From assembly GCA_001466705.2 (NCBI GenBank), contig LATX02000233.1, positions 62,001 to 126,000 of the forward strand: 64,000 nucleotides of DNA. The letters run 5' to 3'. The position numbers and the translations under genes are program-made. Numbering within the stretch: the first letter of the stretch is position 1; each line of letters starts with the position of its first letter. Under the pieces are notes generated by a model. That model worked only from the letters and a program-made list of their open reading frames with translations, was not told where the DNA came from and ran no database searches. The DNA is from Moniliophthora roreri. Taxonomy: Eukaryota; Basidiomycota; Agaricomycetes; Agaricales; Marasmiaceae. Shown one piece after another: positions 46,101-57,698 of this stretch.

Positions 46101-47428
46101 TTACGCTGTCTCCTTCGTCAACTCAGCATCAGAAGGTGCACCTTTCCCAATATGAACGATCCCTTTCATACGATCTGTATCACCACCAATACCATCTTCC
46201 ACCTCAGACGTAGACGTAGTATTTGTCGGACGATGGAAACGAATCCTAGACATGATACCATTTTGATTCTCGTTAACCGACCGAGTATGCGCATGAATGC
46301 TGGGGTCTGGACGCGTACTCCATGCTGTATCAGGACGAGAATGCCCCGCAGCAACGCGCAGAACGATCAGCATGGGTGCAATTCCCTAGGAGGCGTTACG
46401 TTAAAAATGTTCGAGATATCCATGCAAACGGGAACGCTCACCGTCATCTGCGCATGAATGTTCTGAGCATAGAATGCGTTGACGTTCTTGGTCACATTCA
46501 GTATGACGAAAATAAGCAGCGTGAGGGAATACAGTGCTGCAGATTCGACCGGAATTTCGATAGCAGCGCTGAATGGATTCTTCCGATGCCCGGTTGCTTT
46601 TACAGCTGCCCTTTGTACCATAACAATTCTCAGCGCCAACAAGAATGTCGTAGACAAACTGGTCGCGATGGAAAGCACGAAGTAGGCCGTGCTAAATGAA
46701 ACAAAGTCTTGCATCCTCTTGATGCTGGTAAAGGCATCTCCGCTGGTTTCAAGGGTGACCTGAGCTACTATGAATCGTGCCGCCATGGCTATCATGTGGG
46801 GTGAGTGAGTAATCCTCTTTAACTACGGTACATGGATGCTCACCAATGCCGCAGGTAGCCATAACCATAGGTAAGATTACGATGGCCAAGCGTTTCTGCC
46901 AGACGACCCAGCAACGCCAAATCTGTACAAGAAAGATTCATTAGTCCAGGAAGTATGTGACAATCTGAGAATGCCCACGAAAAGGATGTCTGCAATCAAG
47001 ATGTTCAAGCAGAAGAACGTATCTCCTGTAGCCTCGATCCATGGCGCGAGATGGGTTAACGAAAAAAGCAAGCCAGGTCCATCGGGGAGTTCGTTCTCGT
47101 CTATGGCTCTAGAGTAATAGAGCCATTGCAACGCAGAATGCATGGTCGAGCACGTGTACATGCCGAGTACGATCCCAGAGAGTGCCGCTTTTCTTGCCGC
47201 ATTATACGAGGTATTAGTAACTGGACGGGATGCAATAAGAGATTTATGTGAAGGATGGTAGACAGTAGATTGACGTACGTATCATCCACACGGTCAAGAA
47301 CATCCCGGCGGTGTAGAGTCCTAGATGATGTCGCTCTCAGTGAAACGTTGCGAGGAAAACCACTCGGACATACCATGAAACCAGTCTTCGACGATGAGAC
47401 TGCTGATTGGGACAGGAGGACTGGCCAT
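46101..47428 (-). CDS. Seven-helix membrane protein of unknown function, tandem copy B
   Basis: A close paralog of 43258-44604 in the same orientation with matching exon junctions. The start at 47428 has the same first 19 residues (MASPPVPISSLIVEDWFHG). The block from MAARFIVAQVTLETSGD through FYAQNIHAQM is nearly identical, whereas the C-terminal tail (after DTAWSTR) is strongly diverged in length and sequence. Such a tail-only divergence suggests the membrane core is constrained and the cytoplasmic tail is not. Introns of about 50-60 bp. Confidence 0.83.
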
Positions 47429-48152
47429 GGCGAGGGTCAAAGAGAGTGGAGATGCGCCCGTGGAGACTTAATAGGAGAACGGATTGAATATTCAACGATT
47501 ACCTGAAGACAAGACATGGGAAGATCAAGTGTACAGGCGGATATTCATAGATGTCTTGTTGCCGAAAGCTGCAGTAAACTCCCAATGCTGGTCATTTTTA
47601 AGCACCGAAACCTCCTGAGTCTCTGTATCACGAAGAAACGCCTTCGTCGGTTCCCACAATATGTTAATAGAAGTAGGCAGTTTGATATCCAAAAGCGTTC
47701 ACATCTTAATCAATCACTCTTCTCGAAGAGCTCGACTGGTTGCGTGGTGATCTGGAGAAATGACGAGTGAGAGTCATCGGAGTTCGGTTTGACCCACGTA
47801 CTGGTTGAACTACGAATTGAATATGAGCGCAGTCCTCTTTTTTAAACTCCGTGATTTGAAACACTCTCCAGACCGTACAGGGGTCAAAGAGTCGTAATCT
47901 CCATACTCTTGATTCTTTCAAGCCCCGGGTGCATAATCATCAAAGGCTCCCTAATCTATGAAAAGTGCGGCATCTCGCCTTTCCAGACGGGCGCGGAAGT
48001 CTGTGATCTCCAAATCAAACTTCTAAATGATCATCTACTATTGAAAATAAGTACAACTCTTCCCACGAACGGTGATAAGCAAGGCACCTACAATATCGTT
48101 CGCTATCACCGCCGTCCTAAAAGGAGCGCGAGGTACTGCAACCACCACAAAC
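47429..48152. other. Intergenic divergent promoter region, no gene seen
   Basis: This lies between the minus-strand membrane protein gene and the first dehydrogenase gene (+). No TATA box recognised. Confidence 0.4.
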
Positions 48153-49263
48153 ATGTCCCGACCCTCAACAGATACCGGTACACCTCGACGGCCCCGTGTT
48201 TGGTTGAGTAAGTCGAATAGCGCCTTTCCTAGCTCATCACAAACTCATGAAACACAGTAACGGGCGCATCCTCCGGTTTCGGTCTAGAAATCACCAAATT
48301 AGCACTCCGAAACGGGGACATTGCAATAGCGACATACCGCTCTTCCTCTGAGCCACCAATCCTTGCTTCCCTCAAATCCTCGAAGCTGCTACTCCTCCGC
48401 TGTGATGTCACCTCATCAACAGACGTCAACCAAGTTTTCTCGACAGCTGAAAAAACTTTTGGTCGTATCGATGTCGTCTTCAACAATGCAGGTATCACGC
48501 TGCTCGGTGAGATCGAGGGAACGCCAGAGGATAAAGCTCGCGAAATGTTTGATGTGAATTTCTGGGGCATGTCGCATATCAGTCGAGAGGCCGTTCGGGT
48601 ATTTCGAGACGTCAATAGGGTAAAAGGCGGGAGGTTGTTGAATGTGAGCTCAGGAGCGGGTGTTGTACCAAACGCCGGAATTGGGTATTATTCTGCGAGG
48701 TGCGTGTTGTTCGCTTTGGTTCGAGTGTGGAAAAGGGCTGACGGGTTGTTCTTTCAGCAAACATGGTGAGCCACTTGCTACCAGCCCAGAACGGAACGTG
48801 TTAACGGTGTTGGACAGCACTCGAGGGGTTCACTGAAGCTTTAGCAAAGGAAATGGATCCTGCATGGAATATCAAGGTGAATCGTCGCACTTGCCCAAGT
48901 ACCGCTGGTAGAGCTTACCTTGTACGGTAGATCACAATCCTCGAACCAGGTGCCTTCAAGACACGAGCACACACTGACAACACCACCTCCTTCCCATCTC
49001 ACCCTGCCTACAGTGAAAATCCCAACCTCGCGTCGAATCAAGTCCGTCAATGGTTCTCTGATCGGAGTGGGATCACTGGCGATCCAGTTCTTGCTGCGAA
49101 ACGAATTTACGAATTCGTCGAAGCTGATGAGGCTGAGATTCCGATGAGATTACAGCTGGGTGATGATTCGTGGTATGGGATCAAGGCAAAATTGGAAGGA
49201 GTGATTCAAGAGCAGCAGAAATTTGAGAAATGGTCCAAGGGTCTTGCGCTGTCACATAAATGA
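48153..49263 (+). CDS. Short-chain dehydrogenase/reductase, tandem copy 1
   Basis: Five exons, 48153-48207, 48258-48699, 48758-48765 (8 nt), 48818-48876 and 48931-49263, give 298 residues. Classical SDR motifs: cofactor loop TGASSGFG (residues 20-27), NNAG (94-97), Ser of NVSSGAG, and the active-site YSASK (Tyr163, Lys167). This arrangement predicts an NAD(P)-dependent alcohol/carbonyl oxidoreductase of the classical type, cytosolic, with unknown substrate. The catalytic Lys codon spans the junctions of an 8-nt micro-exon: skipping it would destroy YxxxK and the frame. All introns are 50-58 bp. Tandem duplicate follows at 49.9 kb. Confidence 0.92.
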
Positions 49264-49924
49264 CGAATGGATGGAAATCCAGAAGGAGACCGACGTGGCA
49301 GCCCATCTGTCTTGCAGTACGAAATCGATAGGTTTTGCTGTGAGAGGAGCTGAAGCCGTCTGTCCTCAAATCAGATCTGTCGGCTCAATGAAGTAATGAG
49401 GCGATCACTATCAATATCTGAGCAAAACAATCTGGTAGCTTTGTGAACTCTGGAAGACCTCGATAGGGTAGCGCTGCTGGAGAAAGAATATAAACAAATC
49501 GAAGTTTAGATGAAAGGGAAAAAAACACGCTTTCGCACGTCATCTTACTTCCTGGCATAATGACAACTAATCCCCTGTTCCGAATATCATCAGAGTTTCG
49601 CGAAGCGTGGCACTGATTGACGAATCCCTCCACATATACGTGCTGCCTATCCAGATCCTATTCTGCAATGACCTCCCAGCCTCGGGTCCTTCCGCACCGG
49701 CAGACAGTCTAGAAAGCGCGCCTGCCCTGACGTTCAAGCCTCACCAACGACCATCGTCGATGGATACCGCAAGGCCTGGATATCTTGAGCTTGGCCACTT
49801 CCTCCTAATGGATGGGCCCTGGATCCAATTGATTGCTTCTGTTCGATGTACATAGATATATATATATCTTCTCACGAAACACTCACAAGCATCTCTACCA
49901 CCGTTCTATGCGCGAAGCACCGCC
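49264..49924. other. Intergenic; promoter of dehydrogenase copy 2
   Basis: No gene seen. An (AT)n TATA-like tract lies at about 49857-49868, roughly 60 bp before the ATG at 49925. Confidence 0.45.
49857..49868 (+). promoter_or_regulatory. TATA-like tract of dehydrogenase copy 2
   Basis: A short TATATATATA tract 57-68 bp before the start codon at 49925, at the usual distance for a TATA element here. Confidence 0.4.
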
Positions 49925-51034
49925 ATGTCAAACAGCACCAGTACTAGCTCTCGCCAGCCCCGAGTCTGGTTGAGTAAGTCGAATAGCGCCATTACTGGCT
50001 GCATGTGGACTAACGATATACGATTTCCACAGTAACAGGCGCATCCTCTGGTTTTGGTCTAGAGATCACCAAATCAGTCCTTGAGCACGGTGACATCGCA
50101 GTAGCCACATACCGTTCTTCCACTGAACCTCCCACGCTCTCTTCCCTTAAACCCTCATTCGAGTCGAAACTACTGCTCCTCCGCTGCGACGTCACCTCTC
50201 CAACCGACATCAAGAATGCCTTTTCGACAGCAGAAACCACTTTTGGCCGTATCGATGTCGTATTCAACAATGCGGCTATAACGCTTCTCGGGGAAGTTGA
50301 GGGTACACCAGAGGATAAAGCGAGAGAGATGTTCAACATCAATTTTTGGGGTATGTCGCAGGTCAGTCGGGAGGCTGTTCGGGTCTTTCGAGACGTCAAT
50401 AGGGTAAAGGGCGGTAGGCTGTTGAATGTGGGTTCGAGGGCAGGTATTGTACCGAATGGTGGGCTTGCGTATTATTCTGCGAGGTGCGTAGTTTGCGTTT
50501 TCGATACGACGAGATTAATGAATTGTCACGGTAGTAAACACGGTAAGCTGTTTGCTACCAATCTCGAGTGGAATGGTACCAACGATGTCGGATAGCGCTC
50601 GAGGGATTTACCGAAGCTCTGGGGAAGGAGATGGATCCTGCATGGAACATCAAGGTGAATCTCTGGGTGTCTATTGTCATTTATTATTCACTTGCCCTCT
50701 TTGGTAGATCACAATCCTCGAGCCAGGCCCCTTCAAAACCCGAGCTCATACTGATAACACCACCACCTTCCCATCTCATCCTGCCTATACTAACAATCCC
50801 AACCTCGAATGTAACCAAATTCGGCAATGGTTCTCTGATCCCAGCGGCGTTACGGGTGATACCGTTCTTGCTGCGAAGAGGATTTATGAATTCGCTGAAT
50901 CAGATGAGGCCCCGATGAGGCTTCAGCTAGGCGACGAATCGTGGTATGGGATCAAGGACAAGTTGGAAGGTATGATACAGGAACAGGAGAAGTTTGAGAA
51001 ATGGTCGAAAGGCCTTGCTCTGCAGTCTCAATAG
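49925..51034 (+). CDS. Short-chain dehydrogenase/reductase, tandem copy 2
   Basis: Same five-exon layout as copy 1: 49925-49973, 50033-50483, 50535-50542 (8 nt), 50596-50654 and 50708-51034; 297 residues. Cofactor loop TGASSGFG and catalytic YSASK are kept. Differences: NNAG is NNAA, and the Ser motif reads NVGSRAG instead of NVSSGAG, though the Ser 13 residues before the Tyr is kept. The C-terminal half (EGTPEDKAREMF, then QLGDESWYGIK) is highly similar to copy 1. Likely active NAD(P)-dependent oxidoreductase, perhaps with shifted substrate range. Confidence 0.92.
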
Positions 51035-51439
51035 CATGAGATATATCTATGTCACTGCCAACGTTGGGTCAAAGGTTGTATCAAACACATGAAGAGAACG
51101 CACATCCGGCCCGACTGTGTCATAATCAAGCCCTCGTCGTATCACCCTTTCCGTACGTGTGATCCTGCCCTGCACACGGAGTCCACGCTTGATGAGCCGT
51201 GTAAAAACCTAAGAGATAACGGTTAGTTGTACACTCAACATAACCCTGAATAACGAAAATTATAAAAGGCTTCTAGAACAGCTTCAACTCCTTCCCACGG
51301 ATTGCCGCGGTTACGCGTCTAAACAGCGAAAACATACACGTTGCAGTTTGATGGTGGTCGTGGGAAAATTCTGATGCGCCCGCCGCCCATGCACGTAACA
51401 GTGTCTTTGGCCATTCTATAATAGCTCGACCTAGCAGAC
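51035..51439. other. Intergenic, no gene seen
   Basis: About 400 bp with a short 'ttataaaagg' (near 51,259-51,268) that could be a TATA element some 170 bp before the next ATG. No gene. Confidence 0.4.
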
Positions 51440-52755
51440 ATGCAAGCAAACTTGATGAACGCCCTACTACGCCGTGATCCATTGGGCGTTTGCAACTGCT
51501 CCTGTGGATTTTTAGAGCCAGATCCTGACATAGCAGGTACAGGTGTACGTTGATACCCCCTCTCCTACCAGCCCTGTATTCACACTAAAGTTATAGGTTA
51601 TAACTGCTTTTCTATGCAATACTGCACTTGCCTGGGTTTGCGGCGTGGTTGCAATTGCATCCTGGTATGGAACAACCTCCAATAAGTTTGATCAGCTGTG
51701 TAAGAAGTTGGCAACTCGTTTGTGGAGGAAGGTTGCAGACTTTTGCAGCAAAGAACCCGCTACAGTCGAAAAGACCTCGACCGCTCCGACACCACCTCTA
51801 TCAAAGCGACATTTTTGGGAACCCGTCATTTATCCCCTGCTGCTTTCATTACATGACACTCAGCTTATCTCTGGAAATGGGATTTTAATTGCCGCAATTA
51901 TTCGTCACAAAACCATATCGGTTTATCACTTCACTATCGCCGCAGATTTGGCATGGATTGCTTCTGGGACCCAGCTGTTGACGTTCATTTCAATTCGTCC
52001 ATGGATACGCAACAGGCAGCTGTCGTCGAAGCATTCCCGCGCGTACGGTCCCGTTCAGATCCTTCGGTTGTCTGTCATGGTATTGCAGCTTGGTCTCTTG
52101 CTTTATGCTGCAGTTATTCAGGGAGATCAATACTGGGATGATTCGTACACATGCCCGCTTACTTGCTTTGAACAAGAGCAAGAGCGGCAGTTGGGAGGAA
52201 TTCCAGAGAAATGGATGGTGATCAACATTGTACTGCCAATTTGGAGCTACGGCGCAGCAATCTTGCGTTCGTTCAGCTTATTGTGGAACTTATGGGTATT
52301 CTGGAGGGATGAACTTAAAAGCAGGATAAGTGATGGGCCGGTAAGACGTATTGTAGGGTTTATTTGGTCTTTCCTCGACTCTGCAGCACTTGAGCTCGCA
52401 TCGGAAACGACGTGGTTTGCGCTGGGGATCCATTGGATAAAGGAAGATCGTCGTTGGGCAAAGCGCTACTTTGGTGGTGTTTATGACTGTCCCGAAGTCT
52501 CTAACACGGAAGAAGATTGGGGTTTTGGACAGATCCTTCCGATGCTGCTGGTTCTGATTCCGATTATAGCGGGGTTGCAGTCGTATGGCGATGAAAAAAC
52601 CCAACAGGGTACCGACATACGGCCTGATTCAGCGAATAAGGTAAATTTGAATCCATATTATCTGTTTGTAGCTCACCTATTTCTTCAATTTCTAGTCTGC
52701 CATGACGACACCTATGAATATTCCGCAACGGTGTAAGCTAGTTGAGCTTTGTTGA
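51440..52755 (+). CDS. Multi-pass membrane protein, fungal family of unknown function
   Basis: Three exons, 51440-51544, 51597-52640 and 52696-52755 (introns 52 and 55 bp), give 402 residues. The N-terminus has the family signature CNCSCGFLEPDPDIAG, then helix 1 (VITAFLCNTALAWVCGVVAI). Further helices are YPLLLSLHDTQLISG-type segments, LAWIASGTQLLTF, LRLSVMVLQLGLLLYAAVI and MVINIVLPIWSYGAAILRS, with a last helix FGQILPMLLVLIPIIAGL. Six to seven membrane spans are expected. The donor after GTG at 51544 was chosen because it alone joins the two parts in phase. Similar proteins are common in filamentous fungi with no known function. If the last intron is retained the frame closes at 52736. Confidence 0.83.
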
Positions 52756-53302
52756 AAGATGGTGCGTCGCGACTCAGTTTTCCGCACCTGCGCGTACTGA
52801 GTCTGGCGGCGCATCGACAGTACAGTTTGAGTTAAATGTATAAGTATGGCAAAAGCTTACATTTATTTGGAGTCCACATAGGGAGTGAGAAAAGAGTTGA
52901 CCCAAATGGTATGCTCGACAGTTGGTCCTTAAACAACTTGGAATGCCACTAGCTAAGCGCCTCCATCCGCTTTTCTTACTGGGGATTTTGTAGCAAGCAT
53001 ATGCATTTATCACAACGTTCTATACTATGATACTAGAGCGATGTTGTACACCATAACTCGATGGTTACCAACAGGCCTCTTCTTGTAATCGTACATAATA
53101 TGGAATGCCCCGATCGAGAAAAAAGCTTCTCGGTTTGTGTTGACCTCAGTGGTCGGTTCCCATTACGACGGGACTTCATCAGTGCAAAATAAATACTTTT
53201 TCAGTTAACAATCCAACCATTTTTGTGGCAGCTCATCATTAGGCTTAACTATTCGCACGACCTAATATCCTCTATCCTCTTCGCCTTTTCCTCCGCATTT
53301 TC
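52756..53302. other. Intergenic, no gene seen
   Basis: AT-rich spacer with short frames only, between convergent genes. Confidence 0.4.
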
Positions 53303-54060
53303 TTAGCGCATTTGCTTGAAGATTGGCGCAGCACTACGAATCCTCTCCCTAAACTCTTCGTGACTGAGATAAGCAACGTGAGGCCGCATTCGAGGTAGTT
53401 TTCCAGAGTGCGAATTCCGCTTCGGATAGATCCCGTCGTAAAAGACACCCCCGTCATCCCACGCCGTTACCCACTCGATATCCTTCTTGTCTATACCTCC
53501 AGACACCAGCCATTCTTTAATCTTCCTCGTCTCGTCATCTTCCATCAAAGTAGGCTCCTCGTCTCGGTTAAGGGCGCCAAAAAAGTCGGTGACGAAAACG
53601 ATACCATTGGCAATCGAGTGGAGGTGTGTTTGGATGAATGATGGCACCACAGAGAACGTCTTGTGGTTATTTAGGGCAAGCCAGTCGTTGAGTCCTTGTC
53701 ATCGATGCCTTCATTCTGCATGAAACGGAGGGCATTCTCTAGGGACACGAAATATCCTCCGAGATAGTATTCAAAGCAGATTTGAATCAGAGCTTGCATA
53801 GAAATACTAGAGGATACTTGCCATTGTTCAGGGTTTCAGAGAAATTAGGAGAAGATCGAATAGTGACGTATCCACCTCCCTCGTCCTCCGGAACCAAGGC
53901 GCGAGGGTACCTTTGATGAGTCGTGAAAAGATAAGAGAGAACGCGTACTGGAAGGCATCGGTGATTTCGGATCTGACGACCTCGCTGAGTAATCAGGGTT
54001 ACGTGGCCGCTGTATCACGATGGCTATACCCGAAGAGTTTATCACCAGCTCTCATGCCTC
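53303..54060 (-). pseudogene. Unrecognised family, copy 1 (decayed)
   Basis: Reading the minus strand, pieces occur in the order: VPEDEGGGYVTIRSSPNF, then after an intron GGYFVSLENALRFMQNEGIDD, a frame break, VFVTDFFGALNRDE, then DDETRKIKEWLVSGGIDKKD, IEWVTAWDDGGVFYDGIY, SHSGKLPRMRPHVAYLSHEE and FRERIRSAAPIFKQMR, with the stop at 53303. Related copies lie at 56.7 kb and 59.7 kb. Relative to them, copy 1 has lost about ten codons and shifts frame near 53,690. The C-terminal 115 codons (53303-53650) remain open. No known motif; alternating charged and aromatic residues suggest a folded alpha/beta domain. A further coding-like exon (SEVVRSEITDAFQYAFSLIF) at 53,920-54,000 may be its N-terminal part. 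Confidence 0.5.
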
Positions 54061-54491
54061 CAAGGGCAGGAACCATCCGCGCTGTTCTCTGCATTCGGAG
54101 TACCAGAGCATTCTGCCCATGTTACTCCTTATTTGATATACTATAGAGACTTACATGTATTCTGCACCGCGCAGTGGGTATACTACGTGTGTTTGCAGGG
54201 CTGCGGCATTCCTCGAAGGCAGATGACATTGTTAACACCTGCCATCCACGCCATACGCACATGTCTCTACTGCGATAACTATGCATACATACACTACCTA
54301 ACCATCCCCACCACTCTCCAGTATCGCCAAGCTAAATTTTTGTCCAGAAACAATTCAATCAGGTGCGTAGATGGCGCCCTAGAATTGTTGTTCGGTCTAA
54401 CCAAGTTTCTAGTGGTTCAACTTTTACCTTACGACTGTGCATTTATCGTGTTACCAACTCGTAACCTTTGACTTTGAAGTTCTTTCGTCGC

Positions 54492-56273
54492 ATGTTTGAC
54501 AAAGCATACCAATTTTCTGTCAACGATGGCATGTTCAACAATGTCGAAACGGGTGCGATAAACGTCAATACGGCTCATGGTCGCACTGGTGAGTAATCGC
54601 AGGCTAAATCATCTGACAGCGCTGCTCAGCAATCATTTTGCCAGCTATCGAAATACTATCTGAATTCACAAAGGGTGTCGGTGCAGCCCATTACTCGGCC
54701 TCACGACATCCCCCTCCCAGATGTTATTCTGAGACCCGGCAAGAAATCAAGGATGATATCCTTCAGTGGTGCCGTAACCCGTCGAGCAACGCCAATGTGT
54801 TCTGGGTACACGGCCCTGCTGGTGTAGGAAAATCTGCCATTGCGCAGACAATCGCAGAACTTGTGGAGGGTGAAGGATTGCTCGCGTCCTCCTTTTTCTT
54901 TTCAAGAAACGACGGAAAACGCAGTGACCCGACGTACCTCGTTCCGACGGATGGCATATCAATTGGCGTGCAGAATACCCGAGTTGAATGTCGCCATGAC
55001 CAAGGTTATCCACCAAGATCCTGGGATCTTGTACTCATCATTTGACGTACAATTCAGAGTGTTGTTGGTGAACTCTTATCGGTTGGCGATTGAGCTACAC
55101 GGTCGGGAATGGATAGGCTGCTTGGTTCAGAGGGTCATTGTCATTGACGGGATTGACGAGTGCGAGACCTGGGGAACTATCACTCAAAGATTGTTACGCT
55201 ACAGGAAGATTGGTCCTCAGGATCTCATTCCCCCTATTGCATTCATGTTGGTAGAGAATCTCCCATTCCGGTTTCTCTTATTCAGTCGACCGGAGCCCCG
55301 GATTCGTGAGGCGCTCGAAGCCGCCACTTTTGACCCACATATGCGGCGCCTTGGGTTGGGTGATTCCTGGGGCGCACGTCTAGACATCCGGAAGCTCTTT
55401 GACGTCGGATTCTCCAGCATTCGTGGAAGTCGAAGCGCTGTAGTTTTCCCTGAAGTCTGGCCTGCCCCAGGAGTTGTTGACAAGCTCGTTGACAAAGCCT
55501 GTGGACAATTCATTTACGCCGCTACCGTCCTAAAGTTTGTCAATGACGAATATTCGCAGCCAATGAAACAGCTTTCAATTGTCCTTGGATTTTCCCCTGC
55601 GGTGAAAGGCAATTCACCTTTCAAGGATCTGGATATGCTATACCACCAGATTCTTTCCACAAATCCTGATCAGCGCAAGGTTGTGCGGGTATTGCGTACC
55701 TTGATACGCCTTCATTGCTTGAAATGCCACAGGCTTCCTCCCAATCCCAAGAGTATAGAAAAACTGTTAGGATTTGAGGAAGGTGAAGTTTCTGCTGCGT
55801 TGAGGGGCATGCACTCTGTTCTCGAGGTCGGCGATTCTGAGACAAACATCGACATCCTCCATGTATCTTTCAACGACTTCCTTCATGACAAGTCACGTTC
55901 ATGTTCTTATTACGTCCTTGACATTCTCTCTGATGTTTTCCCCTGGCGGGATTGCAGCTTACGACGAATGCTGGCAGAACCAGTAATGTTTGGTTGCTTG
56001 TGGCGAAGTACCTATCCACTGTTTGGGTTCTATGGCAGCATGTGGTCCACCTTCCATACAGACTTGGTACGTTTGTGGCAGGGAATCTTTGGTGGATGGT
56101 CTCCAGTTATAGACGAGTTCTTATTAACCATTGTGTTGTCCTTGCCGTTGGCTTTTGGAATGAAGACAGGTTGCCCCCATGCAAACTCTGGGTTTGGTGC
56201 GGGCTTTATTGGTGCACTCACGATATCGTATCTCGTCCTGACTCTTATTGCAAAATTTGACATGTACAATTAA
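54492..56273 (+). pseudogene. NACHT/STAND NTPase gene with one frameshift
   Basis: Exon 1 54492-54588 and exon 2 from 54645 (intron 56 bp) open with the family leader HGRTAIEILSEFTKGVGAAH and PPRCYSETRQEI. Walker A is VHGPAGVGKSAIAQ (P-loop residues 89-96). At 54950 one extra base changes frame: YLVPT ends one phase and MAYQLACRIPELN continues in the next, open to 56273. Walker B is VIVIDGIDECE, then FLLFSRPEPRIREAL (sensor), CGQFIYAATVLKFV, and a winged-helix-like PFKDLDMLYHQIL. The C-terminus ends in a hydrophobic pair of helices rather than WD40 or TPR repeats. NACHT proteins act as NTP-driven switches in fungal heterokaryon incompatibility and stress recognition. With the shift, only the P-loop end would be made. 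A sequencing error is the alternative. Confidence 0.78.
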
Positions 56274-56715
56274 AGATGTATCCACATCCATAGGACAAGT
56301 AAAAATGAATATATATATGTTAAGACCTGTTAGCAACTTAGTTTAACCATCCCTAGGAGACAACCGCCCCCAAATCTCCAGTAGCTCTGTAACCTTTAGG
56401 TATACGGTTTCTGAGTTCAAGTGGAGCGCTGACTCCCCTACGTCACAAGATGTATATGTCGGAATGGGAGTTTGGGGTGGAAGTATGAAAGAAATTGGAC
56501 AAACCTCGGTCATATACCAGGCCCCATCTCGCAGGGCAGCAAAACGAGGAGGTCGCGTCGCCAGTTCACAATCCAACGTCATCGTCATGAATGCTTTCTA
56601 GGCAGTTGACAACTAACAAATCGATGGCCCTGTGGCGGTAACACGAAAACTCCTGAATTTTGCAAGTGCTCGTCGTCGGATTCATACTCTCTGATCTGTC
56701 TCTATACATGTCAAA
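56274..56715. other. Intergenic, no gene seen
   Basis: 3' flanks of two convergent genes. It contains a short TATATATATG tract after the NACHT stop and nothing else. Confidence 0.4.
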
Positions 56716-57620
56716 TCATGCGACGTTCGTCTTTCGCTGCCAGAACTGCATTCTCGTTGAAGATAGCAGTGCCCAGGACATGCTGACACCGGTAGCCTTC
56801 GATAGCTTCTGGTGCCGAGTTTTTGCTTTTTCTTCCGCAATTTCTTGCCGTATTGGCTTGAAGATTGGCGCAGCACTACGAACCCTCTCTATAAACGCTT
56901 CGTGACTGAGATAAACAACAGGAGATCGCATTCGGGATAGTTTTCCAGAGTGCGAGTTCCGCTTCGGATAGATTCCGTCGTTAAAGACATCCCAGACATC
57001 CCACGCCATCACCCACTCAATATCCTTCTCGTCTATACCTCCAGATACCAGCCACTCTTTAGTCTTCCTCGTTTCGGTTAAGGGCGCCAAAAATGTCAGT
57101 GACGAAAACGATACCATTGGCAATCAAGCTGGGGTCGGGAGGTATGTTTGGATGAATGATGGCACCACAGAGAACATCCTTGCGATTATTTAGGGCGAAC
57201 TAGTCGTTGGGTGGTCGATCGTGGCGATATTCGTCAATGTCCTTGTCGTCGATGCCTTTATTCTGCACGAAAAGGAGGGCATTTTCTAGGGACACGAAAT
57301 ATCCTCCGAGATAACATTCGATATGTTGTAAATTTGGATCAGACCTTGCAGTGAGATACTAACGAATACCTGCCATTTCTTAGGTTTTCAAGGTTTGTCT
57401 CAAGGGGTAGGATTGAGCAAGAAATAATCGGGTGGCTCTGCAATGCCATATTGAATAGTAACGTATCCGCTTCCCCTTATCCACAATTCCGGGACACGTC
57501 CTTCGGGGCTCGTTGACTGTTTCTGCGGTAAGTCAGCTGCAATAACCCTTAGGTACTTGAGACTTGAAGCTTGAAGGCTGGAAGGTGTTAGCGTCTGACC
57601 CTGGCGGCGAAGTGACCGCA
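56716..57620 (-). pseudogene. Unrecognised family, copy 2 (decayed)
   Basis: Same order of blocks as copy 1: GSGYVTIQYGIAEPPDY near 57,440, GGYFVSLENALLFVQNKGIDD near 57,290, then IANGIVFVTDIFGALN, TKEWLVSGGIDEKDIEWVMA, SHSGKLSRMRSPVVYLSHEA and VRSAAPIFKPI, with a longer C-terminus to 56716. An in-frame TAG replaces the Trp codon in the 'NDW' position near 57,200, and the frame shifts after ALNR by loss of about 20 codons. The 5' side abuts SEC20 (ATG 57699, opposite strand), so the two would share a promoter. Confidence 0.5.
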
Positions 57621-57698
57621 GGAAATAGACAAACTCAGATTTGTCAGCATTTATCCCGTCGACACGCCTCCGCTTCCACGTCGTCGATACGCTACGCC

